From positions 1 to 64,000 of the forward strand of contig CAZSYU010000007.1 in assembly GCA_964611345.1 (NCBI GenBank): a stretch of DNA of 64,000 bases. The letters are read 5' to 3'. Under the pieces are notes generated by a model. It saw only the letters and a program-made list of their open reading frames with translations, made no database searches and was not told the origin of the DNA. Positions 63,189 to 64,000 of the stretch are shown piece by piece. Source of the stretch: JALZVT01 sp964611345 (GTDB lineage: Bacteria; Pseudomonadota; Gammaproteobacteria; Pseudomonadales; Azotimanducaceae). Made by a program: the position numbers and the translations under genes. How positions within the stretch are numbered: position 1 is the first letter of the stretch; every line of letters begins with the position of its first letter.

Positions 63189-63233
63189 AAGTGGTTGCCT
63201 GCGTTGGTTGGATGATTGTCAGTTGGCGCGGAC

Positions 63234-64000
63234 CTAAGGGTAACCGGCGCCTGCGAAAGGTGCGGCAACCTTTAACAGTTGCCCGGCGCGCTGCTCTTTG
63301 CATTCTTCAGGTCGGGATGACTTGGCGGCAAGAATGTACAGATCAGTGCCGCCGAGCATGCAAGCAAAAGCACCTCGATCGAGTGCAACTCGATGGGTCA
63401 CCCGACCGCCTTGCTCAAGCCGCAAACAGTCGTTACTGGTTGGCGAGGCTACCCAGATACCACCTTCGGCATCGAGGCAAATACCATCGGGAACGGCACC
63501 TTCTGGCAAGGTTGCCCAGGTGCTGCGATTACTCAGTGAGCCGTCAGCCTCCAGGGTATAGCTGGTCAGGCGTCGACCGAAGGTTTCTGCGATCACCAGG
63601 GTGGTGCCGTCGGGCGTGATGATAGTGCCGTTCGGAAACATAAGCTCATCTGCAACTGCGCGGACATTTCCGGCGGGATCTACGTAGAGTAAATCTGTTG
63701 CAGCGGGCTTCTCACCTTTGTGCATGTCGTAGCCAAAATTGCCCACGTAAGCGCCGCCATCAGGTGTCACCACCATGTCATTGCAGCGTCCTGCGGCAAG
63801 GCTGCTCAGATCGGCGTAGGTTGAAATAGTTGGCGTTGTCGCTTCGATATGCACTCGCAACAGCGTCTTGCTGCTCATCGCGACCACCAGCATGTCGCCG
63901 TCGGGTAGCCAGCCAAGGCCAGAGGGTTCGTCATCGAAGGTGGCGACGACACTGGTTGCGCCGGTTGTCGGCTGATAGCGCAGCACCTCATAGGCATGCA
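63234..64000 (-). CDS. SMP-30/gluconolactonase-like protein, 5' partial
   Basis: The C-terminal part of a six-bladed beta-propeller of the SMP-30/lactonase family; the frame runs off the window edge, so the GTG at 63986 is only internal. Typical are PSGLGWLPDGDMLVV, CNDMVVTPDGGAYVGNFG, PNGTIITPDGTTLVIAETFGRRLTSY and PDGICLDAEGGIWVASP, whose Asn and Asp residues bind the metal. It probably hydrolyses a sugar or similar lactone. Confidence 0.88.
   Translation of the reverse strand, partial: HAYEVLRYQPTTGATSVVATFDDEPSGLGWLPDGDMLVVAMSSKTLLRVHIEATTPTISTYADLSSLAAGRCNDMVVTPDGGAYVGNFGYDMHKGEKPAATDLLYVDPAGNVRAVADELMFPNGTIITPDGTTLVIAETFGRRLTSYTLEADGSLSNRSTWATLPEGAVPDGICLDAEGGIWVASPTSNDCLRLEQGGRVTHRVALDRGAFACMLGGTDLYILAAKSSRPEECKEQRAGQLLKVAAPFAGAGYP

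Noticed and set aside
1..64000. tRNA, rRNA, prophage, IS or defence system
   Set aside because: None could be seen on either strand; the HerA-like ATPase has no nuclease partner and fits housekeeping DUF853.

Overview
The window looks like one scaffold of a gammaproteobacterial genome, moderately GC-rich, densely packed and mostly chromosomal housekeeping plus accessory catabolism. Pointers to Gammaproteobacteria are the cmoA-cmoB pair for wobble-uridine modification, a YccA-type Bax-inhibitor protein, convergent ppk1/ppx, a YjgR/HerA-like ATPase and the ligase/7TM/retropepsin trio. Three acyl-CoA dehydrogenases, two F420-type LLM oxidoreductases, a CoA-transferase, a PhyH dioxygenase and several alpha/beta hydrolases suit a marine or soil oligotroph that degrades lipids and organic acids. 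I cannot place it below class. A run of exactly 100 N at 41964-42063 shows a draft assembly or MAG. I see no rRNA, tRNA, CRISPR array, IS element or prophage.

Layout: 1-4742 is the end of a glycerol-type ABC importer operon (glpT-glpP-glpQ-glpU-glpV-like) followed by a possible 23-codon ORF. 4795-9632 holds a secreted SmpA-like protein, a fused ATP sulfurylase/APS kinase, an exported serine hydrolase and a DUF6348-like protein. 9634-18790 is a catabolic block: LLM oxidoreductase, enoyl-CoA hydratase, MFS carrier, lipoprotein metallo-beta-lactamase-fold hydrolase, class III CoA-transferase, then an aruI-aruH-like pair (2-ketoarginine decarboxylase and arginine transaminase) with an alpha/beta hydrolase. 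18837-27394 holds an S9 peptidase, an atypical Cys-nucleophile hydrolase coupled to a PRISE-type reductase, a VOC protein, yccA with a clear promoter and terminator, a DUF481 outer-membrane protein, a HerA-like ATPase and a helix-hairpin-helix protein.

27710-32496 is a compact signalling module: OmpR-type regulator, exported LysM-FecR protein with a C-terminal membrane anchor, and CHASE2 histidine kinase. It converges on an orphan VWA/MoxR pair of the NorD/NorQ (CbbO/CbbQ) kind. 37931-41172 is the RimK-like ATP-grasp ligase, inactive transglutaminase-7TM protein and retropepsin-like lipoprotein trio. Divergent from it is a radical SAM gene (PA0069/spore-photoproduct-lyase-like) with a near-perfect LexA box over its promoter and a lysine-tyrosine repeat at its N-terminus; the assembly gap cuts its 3' part. 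After the gap come PhyH, Smr, an acyl-CoA dehydrogenase, a winged-helix/TM protein, a CYTH phosphatase-like protein, cmoB, cmoA, ppk1, ppx, an M48 peptidase and LemA.

54031-64000 holds two more acyl-CoA dehydrogenases, a flavin reductase, SDR, LLM oxidoreductase, a MATE exporter, an Fpg/Nei-type glycosylase with changed active-site residues, a PncC-like/NMNAT-like fusion protein, an alpha/beta hydrolase paralogous to the one at 17927, and a truncated SMP-30-type protein. The best candidates for something new are the LexA-controlled radical SAM locus beside the ligase trio, the CHASE2/LysM-FecR signalling module, and the PncC-NMNAT fusion.
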